A stretch of 64,000 nucleotides of DNA, taken from Methanomassiliicoccus luminyensis B10. Lineage in GTDB: Archaea; Thermoplasmatota; Thermoplasmata; Methanomassiliicoccales; Methanomassiliicoccaceae. Numbering within the stretch: the stretch's first letter is position 1; each line of letters opens with the position of its first letter. The notes beneath the pieces are model-generated. The model had not been told where the DNA came from. It ran no database searches and worked only from the letters and a program-made list of their open reading frames with translations. Position numbers and translations under genes: made by a program. Where the stretch lies: assembly GCF_000308215.1 (NCBI RefSeq), contig NZ_CAJE01000012.1, positions 630,894 through 694,893 of the forward strand. The letters are read 5' to 3'. This document shows positions 24,540 through 32,599 of this stretch, piece by piece.

Positions 24540-26138
24540 TTACTCCTTCTTGCGGCAGTACAGGCGGTCCAGCGCCTCCATGGTGGCGTCGACGCTGGAC
24601 TGCACTATGTCGGTGCCCACGGCCTTGCCGACGGACATGGCCTTGCTGCCGCCGTTCTTTCCCACCTTGACCGTCACCTCGCAAAGGGAGTCGCTGCCGC
24701 CGGTGATGGCGCTGAGGCGATATTCCTCCAGGGAGATGTCGTTGCCCATTACCGCCTTGATGGCGTTGATGGCCGCGTCGACCGGGCCGATGCCGGTGGA
24801 CGTGCCGGTCTTCTTCTCCCCATTGATGTCGATGGACACGACCGCGGTGGGCGTGGTGTTCATACCCGTGAACACTGCGAACTCTTTTAGCTTTACCTTC
24901 TTGGACTCCCTCTGCCCCATGATGTGCGAGGCGAGGGCCACCAGCTCGGCGTCGTCAACGTCCTTGCCGCTGTCGGCGAGCTTCTTTACCTTGCTGACTA
25001 TCTGCTCGATCTGCTCATCGGTGAGATCGATCCCGTATCCCTCAAGCTTGTCCTTGACCGAGTGCGCGCCGCTGTGCTTGCCGATGACGATATTGCGCTG
25101 GACGCCGACCAGCTCGGGGCCGAAGGCTTCGTAAGTGGAGGGGTCCGCGAGAACCCCGTGAACGTGAATGCCGGACTCGTGCGCGAAGGCGTTGCCGCCG
25201 ATGATGGCTTTGTTGTCCGGGACCGGGATGCCGCTGAGCCTGCTGACCAGCTTGGAGAGCGGCCCGATCCTGCGGGTATCGATGGACGTTTCCACATTAT
25301 AGAACGCCATCAGACCGAGGACCGTCTCCTCGAGCGCGGCGTTGCCCGCCCTTTCCCCCAGCCCGTTGACCGTGACGTGGACCTGCTGCGCGCCGCTGCG
25401 GACCGCGGCGAGGGAGTTGGCCACGGCGAGGCCGAAATCGTCATGGCAGTGCACCGCTATGGGCACCTTGGTCACGGTCATCAGCTCGGCGATGAGGTAC
25501 TCCATGGCCGGCGGCGATATCGTCCCCACGGTGTCGGGCACGTTGATCTTGTCGACCTTGGCCTCCTGCACGGCGATGTGCATTTCCTTGAGGAAGTCCA
25601 GGTCGGTCCTGGTGGCGTCCTCGCAGGAGAACTCCACGGTAACGCCCCTGCCCTTGGCGTACTCCACCGACTCCACCGCCCTGGCCTTCACTTCCTCCCG
25701 GGTCATCCTCAGCTTGTGCTGGAGGTGGCAGTCGGAGGTGGCAATGAAAGTGTGCACATAGTCAAGGCCGCAGTCGACCGCAGCGTCTATGTCCTTCTTG
25801 TTGCAGCGCGCGAGGCCGCATATCCTGGGGCTGAGGCCAAGGGCCTCGATCCTCCTGAACGCCTCCTTCTCCCCATCGGAGGCGGCCGGGAACCCTGCCT
25901 CGATGACGTCCACGCCCAGATCGCTGAGCGCCTGGGATATCGCGACCTTGTCCTCTACCGAGAGCGCCACCCCCGGGGTCTGCTCTCCGTCCCTCAGGGT
26001 GGTATCGAATATCATCACCCGTTGGGGCAGGGTGCCCGCTACGGCCTTGGCATTGAAGGGGCTGGTGTACACTCTCTTTCGGTCCAGTGAATTTCTCGGA
26101 CAGGATGGGGATTGCTCTATCGCGCTTCGGTCGATCAT
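24540..26138 (-). CDS. leuA: 2-isopropylmalate synthase (LeuA/CimA/AksA family)
   Basis: About 532 residues. The HMGL-like TIM barrel has TTLRDGEQTPG, the metal-binding HCHDDFGLAVANS and GNAFAHESGIH...GKHSG. The C-terminal third is a LeuA-type allosteric domain (VSIDINGEKKTGTSTGIGPVDAAINAIK), the site of leucine feedback in the family. Context with leuC, leuD and leuB favours 2-isopropylmalate synthase over citramalate or homocitrate synthase. ATG 26138 is preceded by GAGGCG; the open frame extends 13 codons further. Confidence 0.87.
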   Translation of the reverse strand: MIDRSAIEQSPSCPRNSLDRKRVYTSPFNAKAVAGTLPQRVMIFDTTLRDGEQTPGVALSVEDKVAISQALSDLGVDVIEAGFPAASDGEKEAFRRIEALGLSPRICGLARCNKKDIDAAVDCGLDYVHTFIATSDCHLQHKLRMTREEVKARAVESVEYAKGRGVTVEFSCEDATRTDLDFLKEMHIAVQEAKVDKINVPDTVGTISPPAMEYLIAELMTVTKVPIAVHCHDDFGLAVANSLAAVRSGAQQVHVTVNGLGERAGNAALEETVLGLMAFYNVETSIDTRRIGPLSKLVSRLSGIPVPDNKAIIGGNAFAHESGIHVHGVLADPSTYEAFGPELVGVQRNIVIGKHSGAHSVKDKLEGYGIDLTDEQIEQIVSKVKKLADSGKDVDDAELVALASHIMGQRESKKVKLKEFAVFTGMNTTPTAVVSIDINGEKKTGTSTGIGPVDAAINAIKAVMGNDISLEEYRLSAITGGSDSLCEVTVKVGKNGGSKAMSVGKAVGTDIVQSSVDATMEALDRLYCRKKE

Positions 26139-26309
26139 AAGAATCGCCTCGGACGGCCCTGTTCGCAGCAATGGCACTAGTATTCACGCAAAAACGATGC
26201 CAGGTCATTGCCTATGACGAACATTATGGGCCTCTTGTGTGGCTACATCTCGTAAATGATTTTGGCTATTTAACATTTACAATAGTTAGAGATCGCCGAG
26301 GCGGGGATC
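26139..26309 (-). other. Leader/promoter interval upstream of leuA
   Basis: 171 bp between queE and leuA. A TTAAATAG element (about 26268-26275) would place the transcription start near 26245, leaving an untranslated leader of roughly 100 nt, long for this window. The leader contains a 15-codon open frame beginning MFVIGNDLASF and short inverted repeats (TGGCA/TGCCA). Nothing here proves attenuation. Confidence 0.35.
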
Positions 26310-26939
26310 TCAAACCCCCCTCTTGCCCCCCCATATTATCTTGTGCAGCTGCGGGAGCACCCGCACCCACAGCCGATCCTCCAGCACCCACTTGGCCAGC
26401 TCTTTGAGGTCTGTCCCGCCCACCGGCGTCATGATGACCGGGCAGTTGACCTCGTGCTCCCTCAGTATCTTCTTGGCGAACAGATAGTCCACGCGGTCGG
26501 CGATGACGAACTTGAGCTGGTCCCGCGGAGAGAGGAAGGAGAGGTTGTCGTACATGATGCGGTGGCTCATGCCCGAGCTGGGGCACTTCACGTCCATGGA
26601 TATAAGCAGCTCCTCCGAGGAGGGCAGGGACTCCAGGGCCACCGCGCCGTTGGTCTCCACCGTCACGTGGTAGGAGTCCTCCAGCAACGCCTCCACCAGG
26701 CGGCTGACCCCTTCCTGCACCAGCGGCTCCCCGCCGGTCAGGCAGACGAACGGCGCCCCGAGCTCCTCCACCCGGTCGACGATCTCATCCACGGACATCT
26801 CCTCCCCGCCTTCCTGCGCGTACTTGGTGTCACACCACTCGCAATCGAGGTTGCAACCGGCGAACCTGACGAAGGTGGTCGGCACACCCATCAGGGTCCC
26901 CTCGCCCTGTAGGGAATAGAACATCTCGATGACTTTCAT
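26310..26939 (-). CDS. queE: 7-carboxy-7-deazaguanine synthase
   Basis: A 209-residue radical SAM enzyme that contracts CPH4 to CDG in the 7-deazaguanine (preQ0/archaeosine) pathway. It has the short N-terminal MFYSLQGEG, the family's cluster motif CNLDCEWC (C-x3-C-x2-C), the SAM motif LTGGEPL and VETNG. Its ATG overlaps the stop of queC (ATGA). Product preQ0 would go to archaeosine in tRNA. Confidence 0.93.
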   Translation of the reverse strand: MKVIEMFYSLQGEGTLMGVPTTFVRFAGCNLDCEWCDTKYAQEGGEEMSVDEIVDRVEELGAPFVCLTGGEPLVQEGVSRLVEALLEDSYHVTVETNGAVALESLPSSEELLISMDVKCPSSGMSHRIMYDNLSFLSPRDQLKFVIADRVDYLFAKKILREHEVNCPVIMTPVGGTDLKELAKWVLEDRLWVRVLPQLHKIIWGGKRGV

Positions 26940-27622
26940 GGCCCGGCCTCGTATTCCACCGGATCGCTGTATCCGGCCTCTTCGAACCCCTTCAGGCGGA
27001 GCAGGCAGGAATCGCAGTGCCCGCAGGCCCTCTTCCCACCTTTATAGCATGACCAGGTGAGATGTAGCGGAGCGTCCAGCTCCTTTGCCAGCTTCACGAT
27101 CTCGGCCTTTGATTTCCTGAGTATGGGGGCCTTGATCTCGATCGGCCGCCCTTCCACGCCGGACTTGGTCCCCACGCGCAGCACCTTCTCGAAGGCCTCG
27201 AAGAACTCGGGGCGGCAGTCCGGGTACCCGGAATAGTCGATGGCGTTGGCGCCGATGAATATGACCTCACCGCCCTCGGTCTCGCACAGCCCTGCCGCCA
27301 GGCTGAGCATGATGATGTTCCTCGCCGGGACGTAGGTGACCGGGATATCGTCGCCTATGCCTTCCGCGGAATCGCGCAGCGGGACCTCCACGTCCGGGCA
27401 GGTGAGCGCGGAAGTGCGCAGGAAGCTTAGGTCCAGGTCCATCACGATATGCCTCTTCAGGCCGTAGTGCTTCGCCACCGCCTTCGCGGACTCCAGCTCG
27501 CGGGAGTGCCTCTGACCGTAGCTGACGGTAAGGGCGACCACATCGTAGCCCTTCGACAGCGCGTAGGCGAGGGTGGTGGTGGAGTCCAGGCCGCCGGACA
27601 GCAGGACGACCGCTACGGTCAC
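26936..27622 (-). CDS. queC: 7-cyano-7-deazaguanine synthase
   Basis: 228 residues from a GTG overlapping the queD stop (GTGA). It converts CDG to preQ0 with ATP and ammonia. It has the PP-loop LLSGGLDSTTTL, GANAIDYSGYPDCRP, and the zinc site CYKGGKRACGHCDSC near the C-terminus. The middle gene of queD-queC-queE; all three junctions overlap by 4 bp. The open frame upstream of 27622 is the shadow of queD. Confidence 0.94.
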   Translation of the reverse strand: MTVAVVLLSGGLDSTTTLAYALSKGYDVVALTVSYGQRHSRELESAKAVAKHYGLKRHIVMDLDLSFLRTSALTCPDVEVPLRDSAEGIGDDIPVTYVPARNIIMLSLAAGLCETEGGEVIFIGANAIDYSGYPDCRPEFFEAFEKVLRVGTKSGVEGRPIEIKAPILRKSKAEIVKLAKELDAPLHLTWSCYKGGKRACGHCDSCLLRLKGFEEAGYSDPVEYEAGP

Positions 27623-28098
27623 GCCCGCACCTCCCTTCGAGCCCAGGCAGTCTGGCCCCTCTCCTCGTCCAGGCCTATCTCCACCGCCTCGACGTTGGAG
27701 GGGAACTCCAGGGCCTTGACGAGCTTGTCCAGGAACATCTCGGCCATCTCCTCCGCGGAGGTCTGGGCGATGTCCAGGACGGCGACGTCCTCGGAAGGGA
27801 ACACATACCTCTTGCCGCCGACAGCGACCTCGACCTCGGGCCCCTGCACGATCTTCACCGTGGGCGATCTTCCGGGAAGAAGCACACGGTGGTCCAGTTC
27901 GTCCACCATGCCCCGAAGGGCCTTCTTCAGGTCCACGAAGTCCATTATCATGCCGTCCGAGCCTTTCTCCCCGTGCAGGACGAGGTGAAGGATGTAGGAA
28001 TGGCCGTGCAGCCGGCCGCACTTGTGGTGGCCAGGGATGAAATGTGATGCGGAGAACTTGATCCCCGAGTATTCGCCGTCTATCTCGATCCTCATCAT
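27619..28098 (-). CDS. queD: 6-carboxytetrahydropterin synthase (QueD family)
   Basis: 159 residues with the 6-pyruvoyl-tetrahydropterin synthase fold. The zinc-binding histidines are in FSASHFIPGHHKCGRLHGHSY, the glutamate/aspartate site in MDFVDLK, and the catalytic pair in DELDHRVL. It makes CPH4 from dihydroneopterin triphosphate as the first committed step towards preQ0. A TATA box at 28119-28130 predicts a leaderless mRNA for the queDCE operon. Confidence 0.9.
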   Translation of the reverse strand: MMRIEIDGEYSGIKFSASHFIPGHHKCGRLHGHSYILHLVLHGEKGSDGMIMDFVDLKKALRGMVDELDHRVLLPGRSPTVKIVQGPEVEVAVGGKRYVFPSEDVAVLDIAQTSAEEMAEMFLDKLVKALEFPSNVEAVEIGLDEERGQTAWARREVRA

Positions 28099-28118
28099 CT
28101 AACGGAGACGCATATCTC

Positions 28119-28130
28119 CATTAAATTATT
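28119..28130 (-). promoter_or_regulatory. TATA box of queDCE
   Basis: AATAATTTAATG on the minus strand, centred about 27 bp upstream of the first ATG of queD. Confidence 0.6.
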
Positions 28131-28132
28131 TC

Positions 28133-28918
28133 TCAAACCCTTGGCGGCCGTATCGCTCGGTCCCGTTCATCCGCCAAGGCCGCGGCGAGGGCTACGGAAT
28201 CGACATAGCTGGCCTTGGCTCGGGAGGTATCGATGTACACCCGGTCGATGTTCAGGACCGGCGCCCCCATGGCCACGCCGCCGCCCAAAAAGTGGAGGGT
28301 GCGGAAGATCAGGTTCCCGGATATGCCGTCCGGGGCGATGATGACATCGCAGTCCTTCACGGCATCCTCGATGAGGATCTGCACGTCCTTGGCGCGGAGG
28401 CCGTCCTCCGCCAGGATCGAAAGCGCCTGCAAGGCGTCATCGATGGTCCGATCGACCTCGGCCATGCGCCCCTTGTCGCTGGAACGGCCGCCTGACATCA
28501 TGCCTATGACCGGCTCCACTCCCAGACGGCGCACCGTCGCGGCGCACAAGCGGGCCAGCTCGACCTTCTCCGGGACAGTCCATCCCTCGTCCACCCCCAC
28601 CGGGGCCAACAGGAACAGGCGCCCTCCCTCCGGCTTCATGAACGCCGCCCGCAGCACCTTGGGAACGCCGAACGCCTCGCGCACCGCGCTCATGGCGTCG
28701 TTGGAATCAAGGTCCCCCCGCACCGCCGCGTCGATCCTACCGTCCCGCAGATCCCTGGCCATCTCGACCGGGTCATCGTAGATGGTGACGGCCCCATGCC
28801 CCGTACGCTGGGCCGCTTCAGCACTGTCGATGACCTTCCGGCGGTCCTCGCCGGCGCCCATGCCAATGCGCAGGTGGGGCCTCAGGCCCCGGGAGATGAC
28901 GGAATCCGTGGTGAGCAT
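28133..28918 (-). CDS. mtxX: Methanogenesis marker protein 4 (MtxX family, phosphotransacetylase-like)
   Basis: 261 residues resembling the methanogen-specific MtxX/Mmp4 family. The fold recalls phosphate acetyl/butyryl transferases: AVRGDLDSN near residue 65, EPVIGMMSGGR in the middle, and DVIIAPDGISGNLIFRTLHFLGGG near the C-terminus. Its biochemical role is not established. Presence in nearly all methanogens, if the assignment is right, supports a methanogenic host. An AAAGATAATACA tract about 30 bp upstream is the likely TATA box. It ends before the queD promoter. Confidence 0.75.
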   Translation of the reverse strand: MLTTDSVISRGLRPHLRIGMGAGEDRRKVIDSAEAAQRTGHGAVTIYDDPVEMARDLRDGRIDAAVRGDLDSNDAMSAVREAFGVPKVLRAAFMKPEGGRLFLLAPVGVDEGWTVPEKVELARLCAATVRRLGVEPVIGMMSGGRSSDKGRMAEVDRTIDDALQALSILAEDGLRAKDVQILIEDAVKDCDVIIAPDGISGNLIFRTLHFLGGGVAMGAPVLNIDRVYIDTSRAKASYVDSVALAAALADERDRAIRPPRV

Positions 28919-28981
28919 CGGGCGTGGAATGACCGTCCACTGTATTATCTTTGCGTGAAGGGGCCATTTTCAAATAAAACA

Positions 28982-29012
28982 GGGGGGCAATGGGTGCATA
29001 CCCACGCCCCCC
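28982..29012 (-). terminator. GC-rich hairpin plus T-rich tail downstream of dph2
   Basis: GGGGGGC...GCCCCCC with an inner TGGGT/ACCCA pair forms a long hairpin. On the minus strand it is followed by TGTTTTATTTG. It lies about 70 bp after the dph2 stop and before the mtxX promoter. Confidence 0.65.
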
Positions 29013-29081
29013 AAATAACTGCAAAGCCCTAGCGGGACATGCGATGAGGAAAATTATCCGGTCGATGATGTGGCGAGAGGA

Positions 29082-30128
29082 TCAGGCATGAATGCTGGAT
29101 GAGCGTCCATCTAGCTCACCGGTGATGAAATCCATGCGGTAGTCCGACCAGTCCCTGATGCCCAGAACTATCTCCAGCTCCACCGGGGTCAGGATCGGCT
29201 TCTGGTACCTGAGGTAGTCGTCCACGGCGATGCGCGGGCACGCGGTGGACACGTACGCGTCGGCCTGGTAGGGCATCAGGAGCTCGGGGTCGAACCGTTC
29301 CATCATGACAATGTCCGCGGACTTACCGCGAGACTCCAGCAACTTCTTCAGCCTCAGCGCCAGGTCCATCCTGACCTGCCCGACCTTGGTTGACACCAGG
29401 ACGAGGTAGCGCTGGGCCTTCTCAGCTCTCACAATGGCCCCGTGCCTCTGCCGCAATATCTTGTCCTTGAGGCCGCCCATGTCCCTGACCTCACCAATAA
29501 GGGGATCGAGAACGAGGACCTCCTTCCCGGTCTCTATGGCGACGCTCAGGGGATGGAAGTCCCCGCTTCCGATATACAGGAACTGCTCCACCTCTCCGCC
29601 CACCGCCCCGGCCGCGCTGATATTGCAGCCCAGCAGCTGGCCGTCGAACAGCACGCGGTTGTCGCCCCGGCCGATCAGCGCGCTCTTCCCGCGCGACTCC
29701 AGCCATTCCCTGACCGCGTCAAGGCCGCGAACATGCTGTACCGTGGTGATCAGCCCGACGCGGCCCTTCAGGCGCGGCAGCACCCTCTCCAGGAGGGGTA
29801 CCATGTCGACCTCGAAGTAGACCTCGACGAACAGCACCCTGGGATCCTGCCCCATGGCCGGGATCTCCGAATGCCCGAACTGGACCAGGGCGTCGGCGTA
29901 CGTCGGGAACCGCGAGTCCACGTCGCAGGCGCCGTAGCAGGGATCGCCGATGAGCAGGAAGGTGGCACCGGTAGCTTTCTCCAGCTCCGCCTTGATGCGC
30001 TGGCCGTGGGGCTTGAGGCCCTCGGGCATCTGCAGGGCGACAACGGCCGCGCCGCGCTTCCTTATCCAGTCAGCAACCTCCTCCAGCCTGAAGTCGTACA
30101 AGTATGGCCCCCGTCTGTTTCGATCCAT
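29082..30128 (-). CDS. dph2: Diphthamide biosynthesis enzyme Dph2 (non-canonical radical SAM)
   Basis: 348 residues. It transfers the 3-amino-3-carboxypropyl group of SAM to a histidine of elongation factor 2. The three widely separated cluster cysteines of the family are visible: in GDPCYGACD (residues 64/68), in LLGCNISAAGA, and in STACPRIAVDDY near the C-terminus. Archaeal Dph2 works as a homodimer, consistent with one gene. A TATA box (CTTTATATCATT, 30151-30162) lies about 29 bp before the ATG. Confidence 0.93.
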   Translation of the reverse strand: MDRNRRGPYLYDFRLEEVADWIRKRGAAVVALQMPEGLKPHGQRIKAELEKATGATFLLIGDPCYGACDVDSRFPTYADALVQFGHSEIPAMGQDPRVLFVEVYFEVDMVPLLERVLPRLKGRVGLITTVQHVRGLDAVREWLESRGKSALIGRGDNRVLFDGQLLGCNISAAGAVGGEVEQFLYIGSGDFHPLSVAIETGKEVLVLDPLIGEVRDMGGLKDKILRQRHGAIVRAEKAQRYLVLVSTKVGQVRMDLALRLKKLLESRGKSADIVMMERFDPELLMPYQADAYVSTACPRIAVDDYLRYQKPILTPVELEIVLGIRDWSDYRMDFITGELDGRSSSIHA

Positions 30129-30189
30129 GCACCTGCGAGGGATGCGACTAAATGATATAAAGAAGGGGTTAAAGGGATTTGTGTGAGGT

Positions 30190-30708
30190 TTAAGCTATCA
30201 GCTCAGCGCCCTTCGCCACTTCCATGTAGCAGGGGGAGGGGAGCTTCATGGAGGCCTTCCACAGGGCCTCCTTGCCGGCGGGGAAGGCCTGGGGTACGAG
30301 CCTCAGGGTGATGACGGTGTCCCCGCTCTGGACCCTGGCGGCGGTGCCCACGGCCTTGCCGAAGGCGCCGCGCATGCCACCGGACACACGGTCCGCGCCG
30401 GCGCCGGTAGCCATCTTGTGCTCCCTCAGCACGATGTGGGGGAACAGCCTGATCTTGAGGTGGTAGGTAGAAGGGTTGGTTCCCTTGGACAAGGCCCTGT
30501 TAGCAGCCACACGGGCCGCTTCCAGCGAAGTGTGCCTGATCTGGCAGGGCTCCTTTACCCTGAGGTTTAGGACTATGGGGAAGTCCCCACTGGTGTTGCC
30601 GAGGTCGTAGGTGCTGATACGAGGGGCGGGAACGCCACCCATATACTCCCTGCGGGTGTAAGCCTGACCCCTTATCTGACGGTACATTCTTGCGGGCTTC
30701 CGTGACAT
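30190..30708 (-). CDS. rpl10e: Ribosomal protein L10e (uL16)
   Basis: 172 residues of the archaeal/eukaryotic L10e (uL16) type: MSRKPARMYR, the RRKEYMGGVP-like start, KEPCQIRHTSLEAARVAANRAL, and LRLVPQAFPAGKEAL. It sits at the base of the large-subunit central protuberance. A TATA box at 30761-30770 and a Shine-Dalgarno (CAGGTGA) 6 nt before the ATG give it a 30-nt leader, unlike the leaderless genes around it. Confidence 0.95.
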   Translation of the reverse strand: MSRKPARMYRQIRGQAYTRREYMGGVPAPRISTYDLGNTSGDFPIVLNLRVKEPCQIRHTSLEAARVAANRALSKGTNPSTYHLKIRLFPHIVLREHKMATGAGADRVSGGMRGAFGKAVGTAARVQSGDTVITLRLVPQAFPAGKEALWKASMKLPSPCYMEVAKGAELIA

Positions 30709-30760
30709 ACTGGTTCACCTGTGAAAGTCGATTTGAAGATTTGCTTACATTATTGTTATT

Positions 30761-30770
30761 GTATTTAAGC
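30761..30770 (-). promoter_or_regulatory. TATA box of rpl10e
   Basis: GCTTAAATAC on the minus strand, predicting a transcript start near 30739 and a leader of about 30 nt that includes the Shine-Dalgarno. Confidence 0.6.
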
Positions 30771-30819
30771 ATGATGGCTAGTGCGGAAGCCTTGTACGCC
30801 CATGGAATGAAGTCTGGGT

Positions 30820-31167
30820 TCAAGCCGGGGGCGCGCGCTCGCCGGCCTGCACCAGGCAGTGGTCCTCGACCCTGCCGTCGACCAGCTCCATCTTTACGCG
30901 AACCTCTCCCCGGTCCAGGAAGATAGAGGCCTTCCTCAGCTGGGACTGGTACACCGATATGCGCTTACCGGAGGGGGCGATCCTCATCTCCACACACTTC
31001 AGGAGGCCGAGGTTCTCCAGGGTCCTGATGCGGTTGTAGCAGGCAGAGATCGGTATGCCCAAGCTCTCGCTCATCTCCGACGCGGTCCTGGGCTTCTCGA
31101 TGGCCCATACCATTATGCGGGCGGCGTACTCGTCGTTCATGACGTTCGATACGGTAAAGGCATCCAT
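30820..31167 (-). CDS. ArsR-like winged-helix regulator
   Basis: 115 residues. Residues about 10-65 form a winged helix-turn-helix (ARIMVWAIEKPRTASEMSESLGIPISACYNRIRTLENLGLL in its helical core). The remainder is a short beta-rich segment ending in a Pro/Ala tail. No metal-binding cysteine pair is present apart from single cysteines. A GAGGGATAGG Shine-Dalgarno and an AT-rich promoter (TATATGAC near 31200) precede it. Target unknown; it lies next to rpl10e on the same strand. Confidence 0.7.
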   Translation of the reverse strand: MDAFTVSNVMNDEYAARIMVWAIEKPRTASEMSESLGIPISACYNRIRTLENLGLLKCVEMRIAPSGKRISVYQSQLRKASIFLDRGEVRVKMELVDGRVEDHCLVQAGERAPPA

Positions 31168-31333
31168 CCTATCCCTCGCGGGGGAATAACATTGATGTCA
31201 TATAATTTATTGCATAGATTATTAATGATTTAATTTACATCGGTAGAAAAATCTCAGGAACGATATTGATTCATGAAGGCCGCTGTGCCATCGGGAAAAA
31301 TATGTTATACCTTCAACTCCAAGGATATCGGTG

Positions 31334-31687
31334 ATGGGAGCCATGGAGATCGAAAGGTTGATGGGAGAGAGGGCTAAAGCCCTTATGGAGAACAATCCGG
31401 ACCTGGAGATCGACCGCTCCAAGGAGGAGGGCGATTGGGGCCTTCTGACCCTCAGGGAGGGCGGGACCCTCGTAGGGTTCGAGTTCCTGGAAACGGAAGA
31501 GAGCATTGGCAGGCCGGACGCCTTGCTGCAGTACTTCGACGCTGCCAATGACGGCTACTATGTCGGCGTGGTGGTACCAGAAGAGAAGTTCGATGACGTG
31601 ACCGACCTGATCTATAGCATGGGGGAGGGGCAGGTGACGGTCCTGACGTACGAGGACCTGGGCATAACCCCCTACACCCTAGCCTGA
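31334..31687 (+). CDS. Hypothetical protein, about 117 aa
   Basis: An acidic soluble protein (MGERAKALMENNPDLEIDR..., ending YEDLGITPYTLA) with alternating beta/alpha character. No family recognised. ATG 31334 has AAGGAT at good spacing, and ATG 31343 has GGTGAT; either could be used. ATATGTTATACC about 30 bp upstream looks like its TATA box. Confidence 0.6.
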   Translation: MGAMEIERLMGERAKALMENNPDLEIDRSKEEGDWGLLTLREGGTLVGFEFLETEESIGRPDALLQYFDAANDGYYVGVVVPEEKFDDVTDLIYSMGEGQVTVLTYEDLGITPYTLA

Positions 31688-31929
31688 AAGAGGACGACCG
31701 CACTCCCCGGATAGCTCAAGATGCACCGCCGCCGGTCTTTCTCCATTTTTTGATGGTTCCGACCATACTTTTCACGACCGATCATCCGGATCCGTCCGGA
31801 TCAATGGGTGAGGACGGAGATGGGGCAGCGACGTCCCCGGCCGGGGACATACCATCATCCAGCACCCTGTTCGCGGCGAAACCTATTTCATATTGGTACA
31901 TCTGTTGCATCGGCGTTGAAGGGCGAACG

Positions 31930-32394
31930 ATGGCCAAGAAAAGGATCTCCAACAAGGAAATGAGGAACATCGCCAAGGCGCGGATGGAGAGGCTCCTGGA
32001 CCTGGCCGTCGTGGAGGCGAGGGAGGGGCATGACGAGCGCAGCCGGAGGTACGTGTCCCTTGCCCGAAGTATCGCCATGCGGACCAACACGCCCATGATG
32101 AAGGAGAGGCACTATTGCCGCGACTGCTCCATCGCTCTTCTTCCGGGCCGCAACTGCACGGTCCGCCTTCGCTCCAACCGGGTCACGGTCCATTGCCTCG
32201 CCTGCGGGAGCGTCAGGCGAGTGCCATATCTCAGAGAAAAAAGAGGCGAGACAGATGGTAGAGAAGCTGAGCAAGAAAGAGCTGGTCAAGAAAGGGAGCG
32301 AGATAAAGCCCACCATTCACGTGGGGAAGGAGGGCCTTACCGAGGGGATCGTGGAAGAGGTCCGAACCCAAATAAAAAGGCACAAGATGGTTAA
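31930..32394 (+). CDS. rnp4: Ribonuclease P protein component 4 (Rpr2/Rpp21 family)
   Basis: Protein subunit of archaeal RNase P, which matures tRNA 5' ends. It shows the family's N-terminal helices (KKRISNKEMRNIAKARMERLL, AREGHDERSRRYVSLARSI) and a four-cysteine zinc ribbon: HYCRDCSIALLPGRNC and VHCLACGSVRRVPYL. The recognisable domain ends near residue 110. The open frame continues 45 charged, low-complexity residues in another frame over the start of the yhbY gene (140-bp overlap). The start is ATG 31930; the longer frame from 31750 has no support. Confidence 0.87.
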   Translation: MAKKRISNKEMRNIAKARMERLLDLAVVEAREGHDERSRRYVSLARSIAMRTNTPMMKERHYCRDCSIALLPGRNCTVRLRSNRVTVHCLACGSVRRVPYLREKRGETDGREAEQERAGQERERDKAHHSRGEGGPYRGDRGRGPNPNKKAQDG

Positions 32395-32560
32395 GGTCAG
32401 GGTCCTTCCCGCGGCGGACATGGACAAGGACGAGGTCGCCGCCGCGCTGGCGGAGAAGGCCGGGGCCAGGTGCGTGGAGACCAGGGGCTTTACCGTGCTG
32501 CTGTGCGACCCCAAGATCGCGGAGGACCGGCCTAGCGCCGGCGCAAGCAAGGGTTTTTGA
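32255..32560 (+). CDS. YhbY/CRS1-YhbY (CRM) domain RNA-binding protein
   Basis: 101 residues consisting of one CRM domain: KKELVKKGSEIKPTIHVGKEGLTEGIVEEV, then KVRVLPA and the GxxG-type end VETRGFTVLLC. Such proteins bind ribosomal RNA precursors. It begins inside the 3' part of rnp4 and precedes serS by 39 bp, so it sits in an RNA-processing/translation cluster. Confidence 0.88.
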   Translation: MVEKLSKKELVKKGSEIKPTIHVGKEGLTEGIVEEVRTQIKRHKMVKVRVLPAADMDKDEVAAALAEKAGARCVETRGFTVLLCDPKIAEDRPSAGASKGF

Positions 32561-32599
32561 GCAACAAGGCCATTAGCGCGACCTAAGGTGTGACTGGGC

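Noticed and set aside
31750-31929. N-terminal extension of the RNase P subunit gene
   Set aside because: The extra 60 residues have no family counterpart, and a TATTTCATATTGG promoter-like element lies inside them; ATG 31930 matches the family start.
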